Source: Ficedula albicollis (taxonomy: Eukaryota; Chordata; Aves; Passeriformes; Muscicapidae). From it: a stretch of DNA of 64,000 nt. Shown one piece after another: positions 12,839-30,513 of the stretch. A program made the translations under genes and the position numbers. Within the stretch, counting starts at the first letter, position 1. Every line of letters begins with the position of its first letter. The DNA lies in the NCBI RefSeq assembly GCF_000247815.1, contig NC_021673.1:1758380-1822379 (forward strand), given 5' to 3'. The notes under the pieces are model-generated. The model was not told where the DNA came from and did not search any database. It saw only the letters and a program-made list of their open reading frames with translations.

Positions 12839-15800
12839 CCATAGAGAGAAAACAGATCCTAAAGGTTTTTTTTCCTATAGGGAGGCAAGAAATTGAGGAA
12901 AAACATTTTTTTACGCAATCATAGAAAGAAGGTGAAATTGCACAAACTTCTTTCTGTGTCCATTTTTCTGCATCCAGCAGAATCCAGTGCTTTTTGCAGG
13001 TGGCTGGAAACTCTTCAGAGGGTTGGAGTCACTGCCAGGGGTCAGCAGATCCCAAAGAAAGAGCCCTGCATGGTTTGAAGTCCCTTTACTCTTTTTTTGG
13101 GTGTGTCTCTTCTCCTTCATTCCCACAGGGAATTGTCCCTAAATCCTGAGGTGGCTTCCACTGCTGATGTCCCCCAGCTGCTCAGTGGCTTCTCCACCCC
13201 AAACCTGCAATTTTATCCCAAAATTAAAGGTGAACAAGAGGGAGTTAATCTGCTTTTCCCAGCCAACCCTCAGGAGTTGCTCACTGGAGTTCATCTCTCC
13301 CTTGGGCAGCTCCAGGGTAAATTTTTCTGATCTTTCAGCTGGATTTTTTTTTTTAATTCCTATCTCCCTCTCTTTTTAATTGGTTTTTTTTAATATATTT
13401 TTAAGTGAAAAGTATCATGTTCCAAATTAAACTCTTGGAAATTTGCCAGCAGTGTTACAAACCTGCCTAAACACGCTGAGAAGAGGAGAAGAAAATTGGG
13501 TTTTGGAGAGGGAAGAAAAAAAAATTCTGGTAAAAGTCTTTCCAGCATAGTGATATTTGTGAAACAATTTATGGGAACTCTAAACCAGAGAGAAAAATGC
13601 CTGAAAAGTGAATTTCCTTCGTGCAGGACTCAGGGAATCAAGGAAGACATTTCCCTCATTTGGCTGTTCCTTCATGGATGAACATGTCAGCAGATTTCTG
13701 CAGGCTCTGGAGTGAATATCCCAAACTTTTTAACGTGGTGAAAGGGTGAGCTCCAGCCATTGCCTTGATTCTTCATTTGTAGAAACCTCATTTGTCAGCA
13801 CAGCCTTAATTCTGAGAGCACCTGGGATGTCCAGGTGGGATCCCTAATCCCACAGTCCCTCATTCCAAATCCTAATTCCTCTGTCCCTCGGGCACTTTGT
13901 ATAAATTATCTGAGGCTGTGCTGAAATACAGAACTCCCAGTCAGGCATCTCCTTGCAGAGTAAGGACTCTGGAAAAAAAAAAATCCAATAATTCCCATTA
14001 TTTCTATCCCACTTCTTCCTTTATTTCTTCATATTTCAGGGATAAATGTTCAGTGGAAAAGGGAGGGTTTGATAGAGATCTTAAATAAACTCTTCTACAG
14101 CAGTGTAATTAAGACACTCCTTGGTGAGGTAAAATCTCCTCAGTCTATCCCTGCTTCGAGCTGATGTGGGAAATCCTCAGGAAAACACAACCTGTGGCAG
14201 AACCAGCCTCTCTCTGTCCACTTCCAAGAATTTTTTAAGGATTTTAAGCAGATTTCAAGGAGATGTTAGGAAAAAAAAATATTTTCTGTGGGAGATTGTG
14301 CCCTCTTGGAACAGCAGCTGGAAGTCAGGTGGGATATTCCAAACTTAATCCAGGGATTGTAGGGAAAGGCCTCAATATTCCCTGGGAGTGTGAGTATGGC
14401 AATGGAGAATCTATGGAAATGCAGATTTTTAAGTCCCAGACCAGCCCCTCTGATTGCAGCTCTGATATTTATTTGGGATACGGACAGAAAAAGCAAACTC
14501 AAATTAAATCAAACGCTTGTAACAAGAAAAGTTGTTTTCTGAAGAGGAAAATAAACTTGGTCCGGAGAAGAAAATAAACTTTGCCTACAGGAAAACCTGA
14601 AATAATGTTCATTTTCATTTATTTTTAAAATGGTTTATTTCAAACTTTCTTTAAAATACAATAAAAATCCCATTTTAGAGAGAGGTGCTGAGTTGAAGGA
14701 AAACATTCACCTCATTTCAGTTTTTCTCCGTGTAAACTTTGGAAACACCAAATGCAGCAGAACTTCAGCCTCCAAGAAATGTAAATCCTACATTTTGAAC
14801 ACATTTTAATAGGAATTCTCCTGAAGGGCTTGTTGTTGTTGTTTGTTTTTTTTTTTTTGAAGCAGAGGATGGCTCTGAATCTGTATGAACTCCATAAACA
14901 CTGAAGTTAAAATTTGGATAATTGCTCCAGCTGTGGTTTGGGGAGTCAAAGATTATATTTGGGAAAGCGTAATGTTCTGGAGACACTTAATTCCACGTGC
15001 AGCCTGCTCTGTGGGAATCCCAAAGCGCTGATGGAGCCTGGATCTGGTGCAATTCCATCCCTGAATTCTCCAGTGCCATTCCCTGAGCTGCAGCAGGGGA
15101 TGCAGAGGGAGAACAAGACCTGGATGCTGCAGAGAATATTCCTGGTCCACCCAAATCCAGGGACAGGTTGTTTCCTGCCTTGGACCAGAAATTGGGATAA
15201 AAGCCACTGGTAGCAGATCCAAGTGGAAGTTTTTCCTGTTTGCTCCCTTTTTTTTCCCCCCTTTTATTGCTCAGAAAAATGTGTTCATTTGTAGGATTCA
15301 GCTCCTGAACTCTGGAATGTTATATGGCTGGAGTGGTTGGGCCCTCACCTCACAATTCCATTGGGATTTTGACAGAGCTTCGTGTTTTTCTTGCTGACTT
15401 TGGATTTGCAGAGACCTTGCTTTAGAGACAGGTTAAAACCATTAAAAATCATTTAATAAGAGTAAAATGAGAAAAATCAAGGAGATCACGAGCTGGGGGT
15501 GCTCTTTATGTTGGGATAATATCCACAGGGATGAGGAGAGGTTGGGAGCTCACTGGGGAAGACATGGAAGAAATCCTCAGCAAGAAATGGATTTTAAAAT
15601 GACACACAGAAACCTCTGGATCCCTGGAGAATTCCCAATCATATTCCTGTATGGTCCAAACACCACTGCACACACAATATCCTGAATCTTTTCATGGTCA
15701 TTCTCCAGGTTTTACTGTGAGTCCCAAACACTGTTCACTGGAATGGTTCAAATCTGGGACAGGGACAGGGAATGTGGCTGGTTTAGCACCAAACTTTGGC

Positions 15801-16808
15801 TGAACTAATCCATGTTCCAGGAGAATTCCCATAATTCCCATAATCTCCTCCACAGGATTAAGATTTCCCCTCCTGAACCTTTGTATAATTTTATTTTGTT
15901 ATGGAGGTTGAATGCATGAATAAATTCCTCAATCCCATCAACAGCCACTCTTCCTTATCCAACATTCCAAGTTGAGCAGTTGTATTCAGGTTTTTATTTA
16001 GAGTTTTCAGGGAAATTACATAGGATTTAAAAAAAAAAGGGGGATTGTGAAGTTATTTCAGGATGAGATGAACAGGGAAAAATAACCTTTGAAAAAGGAA
16101 AAAGAATGTTTTTATTGATACTGAAAGCAGCTGCCCTTAATTATCCAAAATTAAAACAAAATTAATCGGAAAAATGAAACAGACGGAATAAACAAGACAT
16201 TGGAAGATGACAAAAATTCCTTCTTGAACCTTTTGCCTTGTATTTTTTTCCCCAAATATTTGCTTTCATCTCCTGATTAAAGGTGAAAAAAAGGTATTTT
16301 TGGAGAGGGCAAGGTTTTCCATGAAAAGAATGATGTGGTTTTCACTGCATTTCCCAGATTCCCAAGAACTCCTGGAAGGTCATTCCCAAACAGCCACTTT
16401 TGGAGCTCTCACCTCTGATATTCCTCCTTCCCAGCCTTGCAGAGGAGCACTTGCCACAAATTCCTTTTCTTGCTTTTTCCCTCCACCAAATTTGAAGTTT
16501 ATTATTCCCATAAAAAATGTTTTGTGTTGGATTTTCTTCTAAAAATTGGTGGTGGTCCTTTCCTGACCCAGAAATCCAGAGTCAATAGGATATTTTATGG
16601 AATTCTTTAGTGGATAAGGAGAAGAGAGACCTGCCCTGATATTTGTGACTGTGTAGAGAGGATGAACCAGCAGGAAAAGGAACTTTGGAAAAGCTTTGGG
16701 TTCAACATTTTTAGGGATTGATCCACGAAAAGAGTTTCTGCCTCAGTGCTGATAGGTGAGAAATTTATCCAGTTGGGATGGAATAATTATATCCAGTCAA
16801 TAATTATT
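12839..16808. other. Non-coding spacer, about 4 kb
   Basis: AT-rich unique sequence. No gene, CR1 or LTR was recognised. The only structure seen is short simple runs, such as TTGTTGTTGTTGTTTG followed by T about 14829-14860. Open frames are under 110 codons and mutually overlapping. Confidence 0.55.
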
Positions 16809-16958
16809 GACTGGGTCCTCAGGATCCATTGATTCAAAAGAATCAAGGAATCTTGGAGAAACAGAAGATCCTCCAGAATCACCGACTGGGTCCTCAGGAT
16901 CCATTGATTCAAAAGCATCAAGGAATATTGGAGAAACAGAAATTCCTCCAGAATCACG
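16809..16958 (+). repeat. 75-bp tandem duplication, two copies
   Basis: Two copies (16809-16883, 16884-16958) begin with GACTGGGTCCTCAGGATCC. They differ at a handful of positions. Period 75 preserves frame, so both strands read through as 25-residue repeats (plus strand GSSGSIDSKESRNLGETEDP). No splice sites or homologous protein are known to me, so I treat it as a repeat. Confidence 0.9.
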
Positions 16959-17944
16959 CTCAGATTCTGAGAGGAACAAGTGCACCTCTGCAGGAATTTG
17001 GCCACACTGAGAGGCATGGATACTTTTCCTGTGCAAGGTGCAAATGGAATGCTTTGGGTTGGGATCCAAGGGATGGGATAAGGGCTGACTTCACCTCTCC
17101 AATTTACCAAAAAAAAAACCAAACCCCAAAACGGTAAAAAAACACACCAATAAATGTGGAACAAATTGGGAGCAGCCCAGTGAGCACGACTGTAAAATCT
17201 TGTCCAGTTCCTCCTTCTCTCCCTGTCTTATTCCAATCGTGAAGCTCCTGTGTGATGATCTCAAAGGCTGGAATGTTTCCTACCATCCCATTCCCACAGG
17301 AAATGAAGTAAAAATGAAGGAAAAATTTTCCCTGAAGGGAAAAAAGCCTCCAAGTCCTTTTGCAAAGGCGATGGGGGGGGGTGGCAGAGGGCAGATTTCC
17401 CATTTCCTGGCTTTGTGCCTTGGCTGGGAAGGGCTGGGATGGCCCCCCCAGCTCAGTCCAAGCCTGGAGACGGATCAGGCCGTGCCTGTTGTGACTGGAA
17501 CATGTCAAGAGACAAGGGATGCCATCCCAGTGGTGCCATTCCCAACCCATGTCATCAATTAACTCATTAAAAAGTGAAATTCAGAGCAGCGGGAGACATC
17601 AAATGAAAAGATTTGCGAACGAGTCCTCCCCGCTGGGCCTTTCAGGGATTTCTGGGAGGTCCTTTTGCCACTGCCTGGCTTTCCCACCATCTCCTGTCAC
17701 TTCCTGCATGAACTCCATTCCCTCTGAATCCCAAAGAAAGTCCCTTTTTTCCGTCCCTTCTGAGGCTGCTTTGTGGCTTTGCTCCCTGCCAGAGGCAAAC
17801 CTCCAGCTGCCCTCAGGAAATGTCCCAGTCTCTCCTCATTCCCTGGGCTCCAGGCCAGAGGCAAACCTCCCTCTCACTGGGAGAAGATTTTCCAGGAGAT
17901 TTTCCCAACTGAGCCAGCTCAGGTGTTTCCAGGAAAGAAAATAT
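16959..17944. other. Non-coding spacer
   Basis: No recognised gene. Short local repeats of CAGAGGCAAACCTCC near 17793 and 17863 suggest old duplication. Confidence 0.5.
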
Positions 17945-18138
17945 CGCCTTCCACTATCCCAGGTTACTCCAAGCCCTGTCCAACCTGGCCTTGGACACTT
18001 CCAGGGATGGGGAATCCACATTTTTTCCTGAAAATCTGTGCCAGGGCCTCACCAGCTTTGGTGAAAATCACCATTAGGTCTCTCTGGAGCCTTTTTTTAC
18101 TCCAGGCTCAACAATCCTTAACTCCAGCTCTCCCAAGT
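17945..18138 (-). mobile_element. CR1 LINE fragment, antisense
   Basis: The plus strand shows CGCCTTCCACTATCCCAGG, CTCCAAGCCCTGTCCAACC, GGCCTTGGACACTTCCAGGG, then AGGGCCTCACC and a stretch ending TCCAGCTCTCCC: a CR1 3' region read backwards. It is 5'-truncated and non-coding. Confidence 0.85.
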
Positions 18139-20740
18139 GTAATCCAGAGGAATGTTGAGAGAGAAAATGAGGCGTGTTCACGGTAAAGGGAAAGTGGGCA
18201 GGGAGGTACCATGGATAGAAAATGGGAAACGGGGAAAAGAAACCTCCAAGGGAATGATCCAGGGGAAAGCCAAGCTTGTCCCTCACATCTCCACCCAAGG
18301 AGGCAGTGGGAGTCTGGCTGTAGGAAGGATTTTGCACTCCTTTGGAGCAAGCACTGGCGATTCCACAGGAATTAATGATCCCAGAGTGGTATCCATGGCA
18401 TCCCCGGGGCAGGATTGGGAGCTGTTTATGTCTGTTGGCTTGGTCACGCCCCACTTGATGCCAAATCTTTGCCACTGACTGACTCAGGCACTAAAATTCC
18501 TTCTTTTTTTTTCCTGCCAGATGTTTTTTATTTGGCACAGAACCTTCAAGGGTGTCTTTCAACCATTCCCGCTCTCCATGTTCAGTTCCTAAAGAAAATT
18601 CCTTCTTCTGAGTTTTCTCCCTCTAAGCCATCCCCAAATATCCCAATGTGGTGCGAGGGTACTCTGAAATCTCGGGGATGGTTTTTTTCCTTGCACTGAG
18701 CACTTTGGAATGTTGGAAAAGGAGCCTAAAATCCAAGGACTGAAGGGTGGAGGAGCAGGAAGGGCTCTGGTGTCCCTGTGGAGACACAGGATCACTCTCC
18801 CTCCCTGGAGACTCATAAATTAACTGGATAAAATTAATTTGCAAGGATCAGCCACCACTTTTTATTTTTTTTTTCTTTTTTTCCTGTGCCACGCCAATGG
18901 CATCAACAGAGCCAGGATTGAATAATGATGGGACAAATTATTCCAGGGAATGGGCTCAGAAGACACACACAAAAAAAAAGGGATGTGGGTATTTTTCCAT
19001 ATGGATTGAAAACGTTTTCCTCTTCCTAGAAGGGAGAAACGTTGGTAATTATTTTCAGGACAAATCTGTCAGCAAAAGGGTGGAATTGTTTCTTTGAAAT
19101 CCATGATTAATGGCCCGATAAATCTCTATCCTAAGGACTGGGGAAGGTGAGGAAAGATTTGCTGTCTGGAGACAGCTCAGACTCATCCAGAAGTTATGAA
19201 CTCCTGCGTGATAATCGTGCTTGGGAATAGTTTAAATCCACTCAAATTCCTGGCTGGCAGTGCCACACCTCCCGTGGGGATTGATGGATCTTCTTTTCCC
19301 ATTTTGCTCCCCCCACGATTTTCCCAGAGTCGGTCACTGGGTTCAGTGAACTTAAAGCCTCTCCCCTTCCAGGGCTCTGGAATTTCTTCCTGGCATGGAG
19401 ACAGGATTGCTCCTTGCCAATGACTCAGAGCTGGCAGGAGGGAAGGGACTTCCTGAAAAACACATTGCACGTGTCCAGTTGGGCAATTTATCCATGAAAA
19501 GCTTCGCTGCCTGGCATCAGGGATGGGGTTGGGAATCTAGAAAGGGAAGAGGGAGGTAAATTCCAGATATTACCAGATCTGTTCCTGGAGCTGGCCTTGG
19601 TAGAGGAAAAAAAAAAGATGGAAATAACTCCAAAATCTGTTCTCCCACTGACAAAAGATGGGATAAACATGATAAGGAGGGGAAGGAAAAGATTAGGAGT
19701 GGGATTGTGGCAGAAAAAAATAAGGATGGCTGCCATCACATCTGGATATAGCTCTGGGAGTGACAGAGATATCCATTTATTTTAAGGGGGTTGGGGTGGG
19801 AAGTATAAGTTTAGGTCAGTCCCCACCATCTCAGGATAAAACATTTGGAATATTCCCTTAAAAATCCCCTTAACAAAGCCATGCATGCCTTATCCAGACA
19901 TGGAATTCCTCTTCAGTATCCCCAAATTCTCTGGGAATCATTTGCTTTCTACATGTGGATATCATTGCCATGAGATTGAAAAAATTTCTGTAAAACTTAA
20001 ATTTCTCCACATCCCATTCCCCTGCCTGGTGGATTCCCAACAGAGAAGTGAGTTGTGGGACAGCTGGGATTTATCCTTTAGGATATTTAGGAATGCTGGA
20101 GGCACAGACAGGAGATAGCACAGCCTTCAGTGCTGCTCTGCAAGAGATTTCTTGGAGTTTGTCTCATGCCAAGGGGTTTTCCTTTCTCTGCTCCTGCTTG
20201 GAATGCAGCTGCCTCCAGAACATTCCTAGGAAAGTAAATATGGATTCTCCATGAAGGTATCCCAGAGCAGCTCCATTGGTGTCAAAGACATCATTCCCAA
20301 CCCAAGTGACCCTGGAATTGGGCTCCCACACTGATAAACACCCAGGAGTTCTCTTGCCACGGAAAATAAAAAAATCCCTTTGGATTCTCGCACTTGGCTT
20401 ATCCCAATCCAGCTCCCTGCTTTGGCAGCAATTCCTGGGCGAGGCTGCCTTGAGGGAATCATTCCACCCCTTCCCTTGGATTCTCCAGCAAGGAAAATCC
20501 CAGTGCTCACCCAGAGTAATGTGAACCTCAGTTAATTAATGATCCCAAGGCACCTTGGCATCCTCACACTCCACGGGCACGGAATGCCGTGGATTGCTGG
20601 GGTGAAACTGCTCCCTCACCTCCAGTGAGCTGACTGGGGGGGAAATCAGGGGAAACCCAGGAAATAAGGAAAACAGCTGGGAACAATCCCACTCAGGATG
20701 CACACACCATTTGTAAGTGTTGAAAAATATGTTCCCTTAA
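18139..20740. other. Non-coding spacer
   Basis: About 2.6 kb of unique sequence with no recognised gene or transposon. It contains a T-rich run near 18857-18883. Confidence 0.55.
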
Positions 20741-20801
20741 TTTTTTTTTCTTTTTTTTTTTTTTTTTTTTTTTTCTGGACCACTTTGATTAGAATTCTAA
20801 T

Positions 20802-20848
<47 letters not shown>
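20741..20848 (+). repeat. Two poly(T) runs
   Basis: T-rich runs at about 20741-20774 and 20804-20848 are separated by GGACCACTTTGATTAGAATTC. The second is about 45 uninterrupted T. They could be simple repeats, or A tails of degraded retrocopies on the minus strand. No parent sequence is recognised. Confidence 0.88.
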
Positions 20849-20851
<3 letters not shown>

Positions 20852-22813
20852 AGGATTTGTTACTCCTGAAATTGAGGGTTTTGGGAAGCAGCGGAACAGA
20901 ATTCCAGATTTCAGCTTGGAATTACCCAGCTGTTCACAAGTCAATGTAAGAGTGCTGAGAAATACAAGTGTCAAATTGCTCAAAAATCCCGCATTCCCCA
21001 AAATAAGAAGAAGCAAGGAAGGAAGTGAACCTCAGGGAGATGTTTTGGAATTGCAGCATCTCCAGGGACTCCTCATGGAATGGTGCCTCCTGTCCTCCAG
21101 GGACAATCCAACCTCGAGGGGAAGTTCATGGAGGAAGAAGGAAACGGAAAAACAATCTTTCCATTTAATTTTCCCAATTAATTTTTCCAATTTACCCTGC
21201 TTCTCTGCTGGGAGAAAGGAAAAATAAAGCACTGCAGCTGTGAGAGACTGGAATCAATCGGGAGACCGGGCTTGGATTTCCTTGGAAAAAATGCACAGCT
21301 GCTGTTGAGTTTAAAAGTTAAGATTTCAAATGAGGATGAGGAGACCAAAGTGAATTTGAAACAAAGATTCCATAAAGGTGATGAAGAACCAAACTCCACG
21401 TGCTAAACCCGGGGTTTTGCATGGAAATATGGCACAGGGCTGACCCTGGCACAGGTGAATCCAGCACGGAATTCTCTCAGCCGTGACCTTCCCTACCTGA
21501 GGCTCGGACTCAACGTTTACACGGATGAATGAGAAATAGAACAGGGATGAATGAGAAATAAAACAGGGAAGAGACAATTTCCAGCCCCAAAAATAAGCAG
21601 GACAATCTTATGGCCATAAATCTAAACTCCCTTCCATCCCAACCCAGTAAATTCCCAGTGGGAAATTTCCTGGCTCTGCTCTGCATCCTACAAAAAAGCA
21701 ACCGGAGAAATTCCATGTTCCTGCTCCTACCCCAGCATCAGGGATCTGAACCAATCCCATGTTCTTGTTATTTAAAGCTGTTGTGTGATTCCAAACACAT
21801 CCAAATCCAGAGCTGGATCCAAATCCACACGCTGGGAATTCATGGGAAGCTCGGAGTTTTCACAGCTTGAGCCATAGATTGGGGTGGAAATGATTCAACT
21901 CCTCTTCTCTCCTTCATGGACTTAAAAAATGTCAAATATTTCAAAATAATAATAGGGAAAGGTCACCTTTTACCCTTAAAAATCAGGTAAAATTTTTTTT
22001 TGCGTCCCTTTGGACAATAATTACCTCTAATTTCAGTGACATATTTTGATATTTTAATATATTTTTTTATCCAGTTTAATTTAAATTTCTAAATTTCGAT
22101 CAATGTAACTGGAAGTAGAGATTTAAATTGAAGTGGGTAAAATCACATATTAATATATGGAAACTGAAAGTATTTCAAATATAATCAAACTTTTTCTAAG
22201 GAGGTTAAAAAATAGAACTTTTTGAGTTTGATTTTTACCCCAAATCAAGTCAGAATTCTCAAGGAATTCTAAAGCAATTCTAAAGGAGTGAAGTCTTGGG
22301 GTCATTTTCAACAACAAAAACAGAATTCTTGCCTCCCCTCAGTATTTTTTAAAATTTCAACCATTAAATTCACATTATGGGAGGGCAAAATTAATAATTA
22401 TTTCAATTATATTTCATTAATGATGTAATTTATTGAGATTTATTTCTTCTCTCATGAAAATGCTTTAATGTCCAATCCCCTCCTAATGATGATAGTTAAA
22501 ATTGAATTCTGATGTCCAACATTTGGCTTACAGGGGGAAATGAGGAAATATTTTGTATTGGTTGCCCCAATTGTCCATTGTTCTGTTTTTTATCTCTTTT
22601 TGAATTAATTAATCTGATGTTAGAGCAGCTAAAAGAAGCAGATGAGTGCAATTATTAATTTGGAAATAGATGTTCCATAAAATAAAGTTCACTTTAAGAA
22701 TATTTAGGATATTGGAGATGAATTTCTGGCTATGAATGTTCCAGAGACTGAATAATTTTGAAGGCTCCTGAAAACCTCATCCCCTTTCCTGGGTCTTAAA
22801 AGTGAAATCCTCC
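20849..22813. other. Non-coding spacer, strongly AT-rich at right
   Basis: No gene recognised. From about 21890 to 22700 it is very AT-rich with almost no CpG, typical of gene-poor spacer. Confidence 0.5.
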
Positions 22814-23056
22814 TGTGCAGAAAATCCTGCTGGGAAAATCCAGTGTCCGTAGAGGAGACAGAGGAGTTCGAAAATCCAGTGTCCATAGAGGGGACAGAGG
22901 AGTTCTGCAACGTTATTGGGATAAAGAGAGAGGGGCCACTGGTGGTTTCTCTCTCGAGGTGTTGGAGGGCACAGCCTCATTTTGATAGGGAAAATATCTG
23001 TACAAACAATTCCATGGGTGAAGGGATGAGCATTAAAATGGAGTTTAATGTTTGTA
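22814..23056 (-). mobile_element. ERV LTR family C, 3' part, minus strand
   Basis: Read on the minus strand this contains GCCCCTCTCTCTTTATCCC, a degraded poly(A) signal (AATAAC), GCAGAACTCCTCTGTC twice, and an end at CTGCACA. The same features occur on the plus strand at 24409-24547. The 5' part of this LTR lies at 24169-24408, because another LTR (23057-24168) is inserted in it. A GGACAGAGGAGTTC-type sub-repeat is duplicated. No retroviral gene is present. Confidence 0.75.
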
Positions 23057-24168
<1,112 letters not shown>

Positions 24169-24408
24169 CTGTTTTAACTTTGGGCAGCGGGTTTGTTACA
24201 GAGCCTGGACAGTTTGGCTCCTGAAACAGCCAAATGGGGCTGCACATCCCTGAACTTCTGAACTTTGGGATAAAATGACAGGTTCAAGGGGGCAATATGT
24301 GGCAGGAGGTTCAGGAAGGCTGCACCTTCCTGGTACCTCGGCCAGTGGGGAAAGGAAGTTTGGGATAAAAAGGTGTTTGGGATAAAAGGAGTTTGGGATA
24401 AAAGGAGG
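24169..24408 (-). mobile_element. ERV LTR family C, 5' part, minus strand
   Basis: On the minus strand it begins with repeats of CTTTTATCCCAAA, then GGTACCAGGAAGGTGCAGCC and CATTTGGCTGTTTCAGGAG. It mirrors the plus-strand copy at 24548-24830. Joined across the nested LTR it forms one LTR with 22814-23056. Confidence 0.75.
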
Positions 24409-24547
24409 CTGCATTCTCCAAAACCCCAAGAGAGAGAGAACCCCGCGGTTGTGCCCGGTGGCCTCTCTCCTTTTATCCCAATAAAGCTGCAGAACTCCTC
24501 TGTCTCCTTTATGGACACTGGCTTTTCCCAGGGGGATTTCTCACACA
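24409..24547 (+). mobile_element. ERV LTR family C, 3' end, plus strand
   Basis: Carries CTCTCTCCTTTTATCCC, a canonical AATAAA at 24480-24485, GCTGCAGAACTCCTCTGTC and an end at TCTCACACA. This is the plus-strand equivalent of 22814-22960. It forms the centre of a head-to-head arrangement with inverted LTR sequence on both sides. Confidence 0.75.
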
Positions 24548-24960
24548 CTTTTATCCCAAATTCCTGGCCTCATGCTGCCCTCTTCCTTCCCCTATTGCTA
24601 AGGTACCAGGAAGGTGCAGCCTTCCCAAACAGCCTACCTCAAATCCCCTCTAAACCTGTCCTTTCCCCAAAAATTCACAAATTCAGCCTCGTGCTGGCCC
24701 CATTTGGCTGTTTCAGGAGTCAAACTCTCCAGGCTCTGTAAGAAACCCACAGCTGGAAATGGGGACAGACATTAAACCCCATTTCAAAGCCGTTCACACC
24801 CATCCCCTCACCCATGGAATTGTTTGTAAATCCATCAGCACACATCCTCCCTATCCTCCCAAAATCCCTGCCCAGGGATCACATCACACAAAGGGAGTCA
24901 CTCCCAGCCCTCCCAGCTCACAGATTTGCTGTACATCCAAATATTCCCATTTCAGGTGAT
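24548..24960 (+). mobile_element. ERV LTR family C, 5' part, plus strand
   Basis: Starts CTTTTATCCCAAATTCC, then GGTACCAGGAAGGTGCAGCC, CATTTGGCTGTTTCAGGAG, and CACCCATGGAATTGTTTGTA about 24810-24830. It parallels the minus-strand copy on both sides of the nested insertion. The 3' end with the poly(A) signal is missing, and the right border is uncertain. Confidence 0.65.
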
Positions 24961-26561
24961 TTCTGCTCCTTGGAATAAACAGATTCCATCCACAGTGGCC
25001 CTAAATCAGGATAAATCCATGAAAACACTGTATGATTTCAGCTGTAGGAATAAAACAGGACTGATCACAAAACTAGCCCAGCTGCCAGCAAAGTTGGCAG
25101 TCCAAAATGGAATTGCTGCTGTTTAATTTATACTTTTAAAGCTGCTTCCTAAATTAAGATTGGGAAGAGAGATTAAAAATCAGGACAATTTTCAACATTA
25201 AAGTGGGAAAAAAAAAATCAAAATTCTGATCCTTTTTCTGAAATAAAACTTCAAGGAGTAAATAGGTTAAAATTCAGGTGCCAAAACCACAGGAGAACCC
25301 ACTAACTGTGACAAATAAATAAAATCCCTGTGACATTTTTGCTTTTTTTCCAATCAGATAAAAGTGGGAACACACAGAGGGAAAAACTGAGCCCTCAAGT
25401 AAAACTTTGTCACTCCTACAAAGTGTCACCACGGAGATCTTACAAAACCAACACTCACTGAAGTGAGGATGAATGTCTGAGTCAGTGCCTCAGAACCAGG
25501 ACATGGGGAACGTCTGCCAGGACCAAATCCCATCCCTGGAGTGTGAAAAAGAAGGAAAAAAGTTGTGAATATGTTGGAATCATCCTCTTCCCTTCCAAAC
25601 TGGGATTCACTGGGACTTCAACACCTAAAAAATGGAATACAGACCCCAGAAGAATCCACCTGCTTCCTGGAGATGCCATTTACCCTGGTGGAGTGGTTTA
25701 ATTTGTCATGATGAGTTCTGGGAAAATTCAAGGAATTTTGTTTCAGCCGCTTTGGAGCCGAAGGAACGAGGTGAGATCCGTGGAGGAATTGCTAAATCAG
25801 GGTTGAGATTCTTGGCCATTCCCATGGAGCCCCACAGAGCCTTAATTCCAAGGAAATCTCATCTTCAGCACCTCTAAAACTGTGCCTGCACCATGTGGCA
25901 CTTCTGGAAGACAAATTGAATGGCTGGACCAAATCCCAGCATAAATCCCAGTTCTTATCTGGGTTTTGCCCAGAGTTTATTTGAGTTTTGCTTTTCCTGG
26001 GTTTTCCCCCTGTCCAAGGTCACACCAGCCCAAATTAATTTGGTTGAAAGCTTCAGAAATCATTGTATCTCCTGGTTTGGTTTTTTTTCTGTCTGAAAAT
26101 AACATCCAAAATCACGGATGTAGAATTGTTAAGGTTTTGGGATCATCAACCCAAATAAACCTGGATTGAACAGAACCATCCCTACATCCCTGAGAAATCC
26201 AACCTTTGCTTTGTTACCTGGTGTTTCAGAGCTGTTGATTTATCCCAGCAAATTCCCATCATTTCAAAAAGAGGACGATGCCCTAAAGGGAGGATGGAAT
26301 TTTCCATTCACCTGGAAAAATTACCCAGATTTGTACAGGAATGTGCTAAATTCCTGTCAGAAAGCACACACAGCTCTTCCCACACCCAGTGCTGCCATTT
26401 TCCAGCTTTTTTTAATGTTTTTAGCCTGGAGCCTCTGAAGATCCCAACCTGTGCCGACCTCCAGCAGTGACTCACGGAGCTGTCCCATCTCCAAGGAAAC
26501 AAACACAACTTAAAACCAGCTCAGAGTCTAGATCAACCCTTCAGATGTGATCTTAAGAATC
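24961..26561. other. Non-coding spacer
   Basis: AT-rich, no recognised gene. Open frames up to about 90 codons lack any known domain. Confidence 0.5.
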
Positions 26562-29771
<3,210 letters not shown>

Positions 29772-29779
29772 AGCAAGTA

Positions 29780-29878
29780 TTTTATTTTATTTTATTTTAT
29801 TTTATTTTATTTTATTTTATTTTATTTTATTTTATTTTATTTTATTTTATTTTATTTTATTTTATTTTATTTTATTTT
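29780..29878 (+). repeat. (ATTTT)n pentanucleotide array, about 19 copies
   Basis: Perfect period-5 array, AT only, directly right of the C run. Similar T/A-rich sequence left of the run suggests the array may once have been longer or continuous. Confidence 0.95.
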
Positions 29879-30328
29879 TAATGTGTCTGCATCAAACAAG
29901 GACTAAAATAGGGAAACTCAGGTGTGTGCTGGGTGGGGGAAAACCAGGAAAGAGTCTCAGAAAAATCAGAGTAAATCCCTCAGAAAAGCCAAGTCAGGAC
30001 TCAGGGATAAGTGGAAAAGCTCTTGTAGCATCCAGAACCACCACTCTTCCCATTTTTTTGGAACACCATGAGCTGCCCCAAGGAAAATACCTGCACCCAT
30101 CAAAAAATTCGGGCTCCTACCTAGCTCAACCTGCAAAAAAAAAAAAAAAATTGGTTTTTCCTCATCTCCTGGGAAAGAATCGCAGCCATCCCAAGGCTGT
30201 TCCTGGAATTGTTCGGCGGTGCCTGTCACTTGACACCGATGGTATCAGGCTGTAATTACCGGCAGCCGAGGGCAGGAGGGAGCGATGCGATCCCAACAGA
30301 GCTTCCCAACCCCTGAAAGGAAAAAAAA
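29879..30328. other. Non-coding spacer
   Basis: No recognised gene. A run of about 16 A occurs near 30135 and another near 30320. Confidence 0.5.
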
Positions 30329-30513
30329 AAACCAAACCCAAAGAACCAAGAATCACAGCTTTCCCAGAGTTATTATTACCTTTTATTAATGAAGCGATTA
30401 ATAATGGCATCATACCACAGGTGGAGTAAGGGTTTAACTCTCATCCTCACGGAAAAAAAAATGTTATTTACAGGCAAAAAGGGCAAACGTTGCTGGAGAT
30501 CACGCGGGATATT
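30329..30513 (+). repeat. 185-bp tandem duplication, copy 1
   Basis: Repeated immediately at 30514-30698 with equal length. One difference was seen by eye (CACGCGGGATATT here, CACGCAGGATATT there). It starts AAACCAAACCCAAAGAACC. No coding content. Confidence 0.92.
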
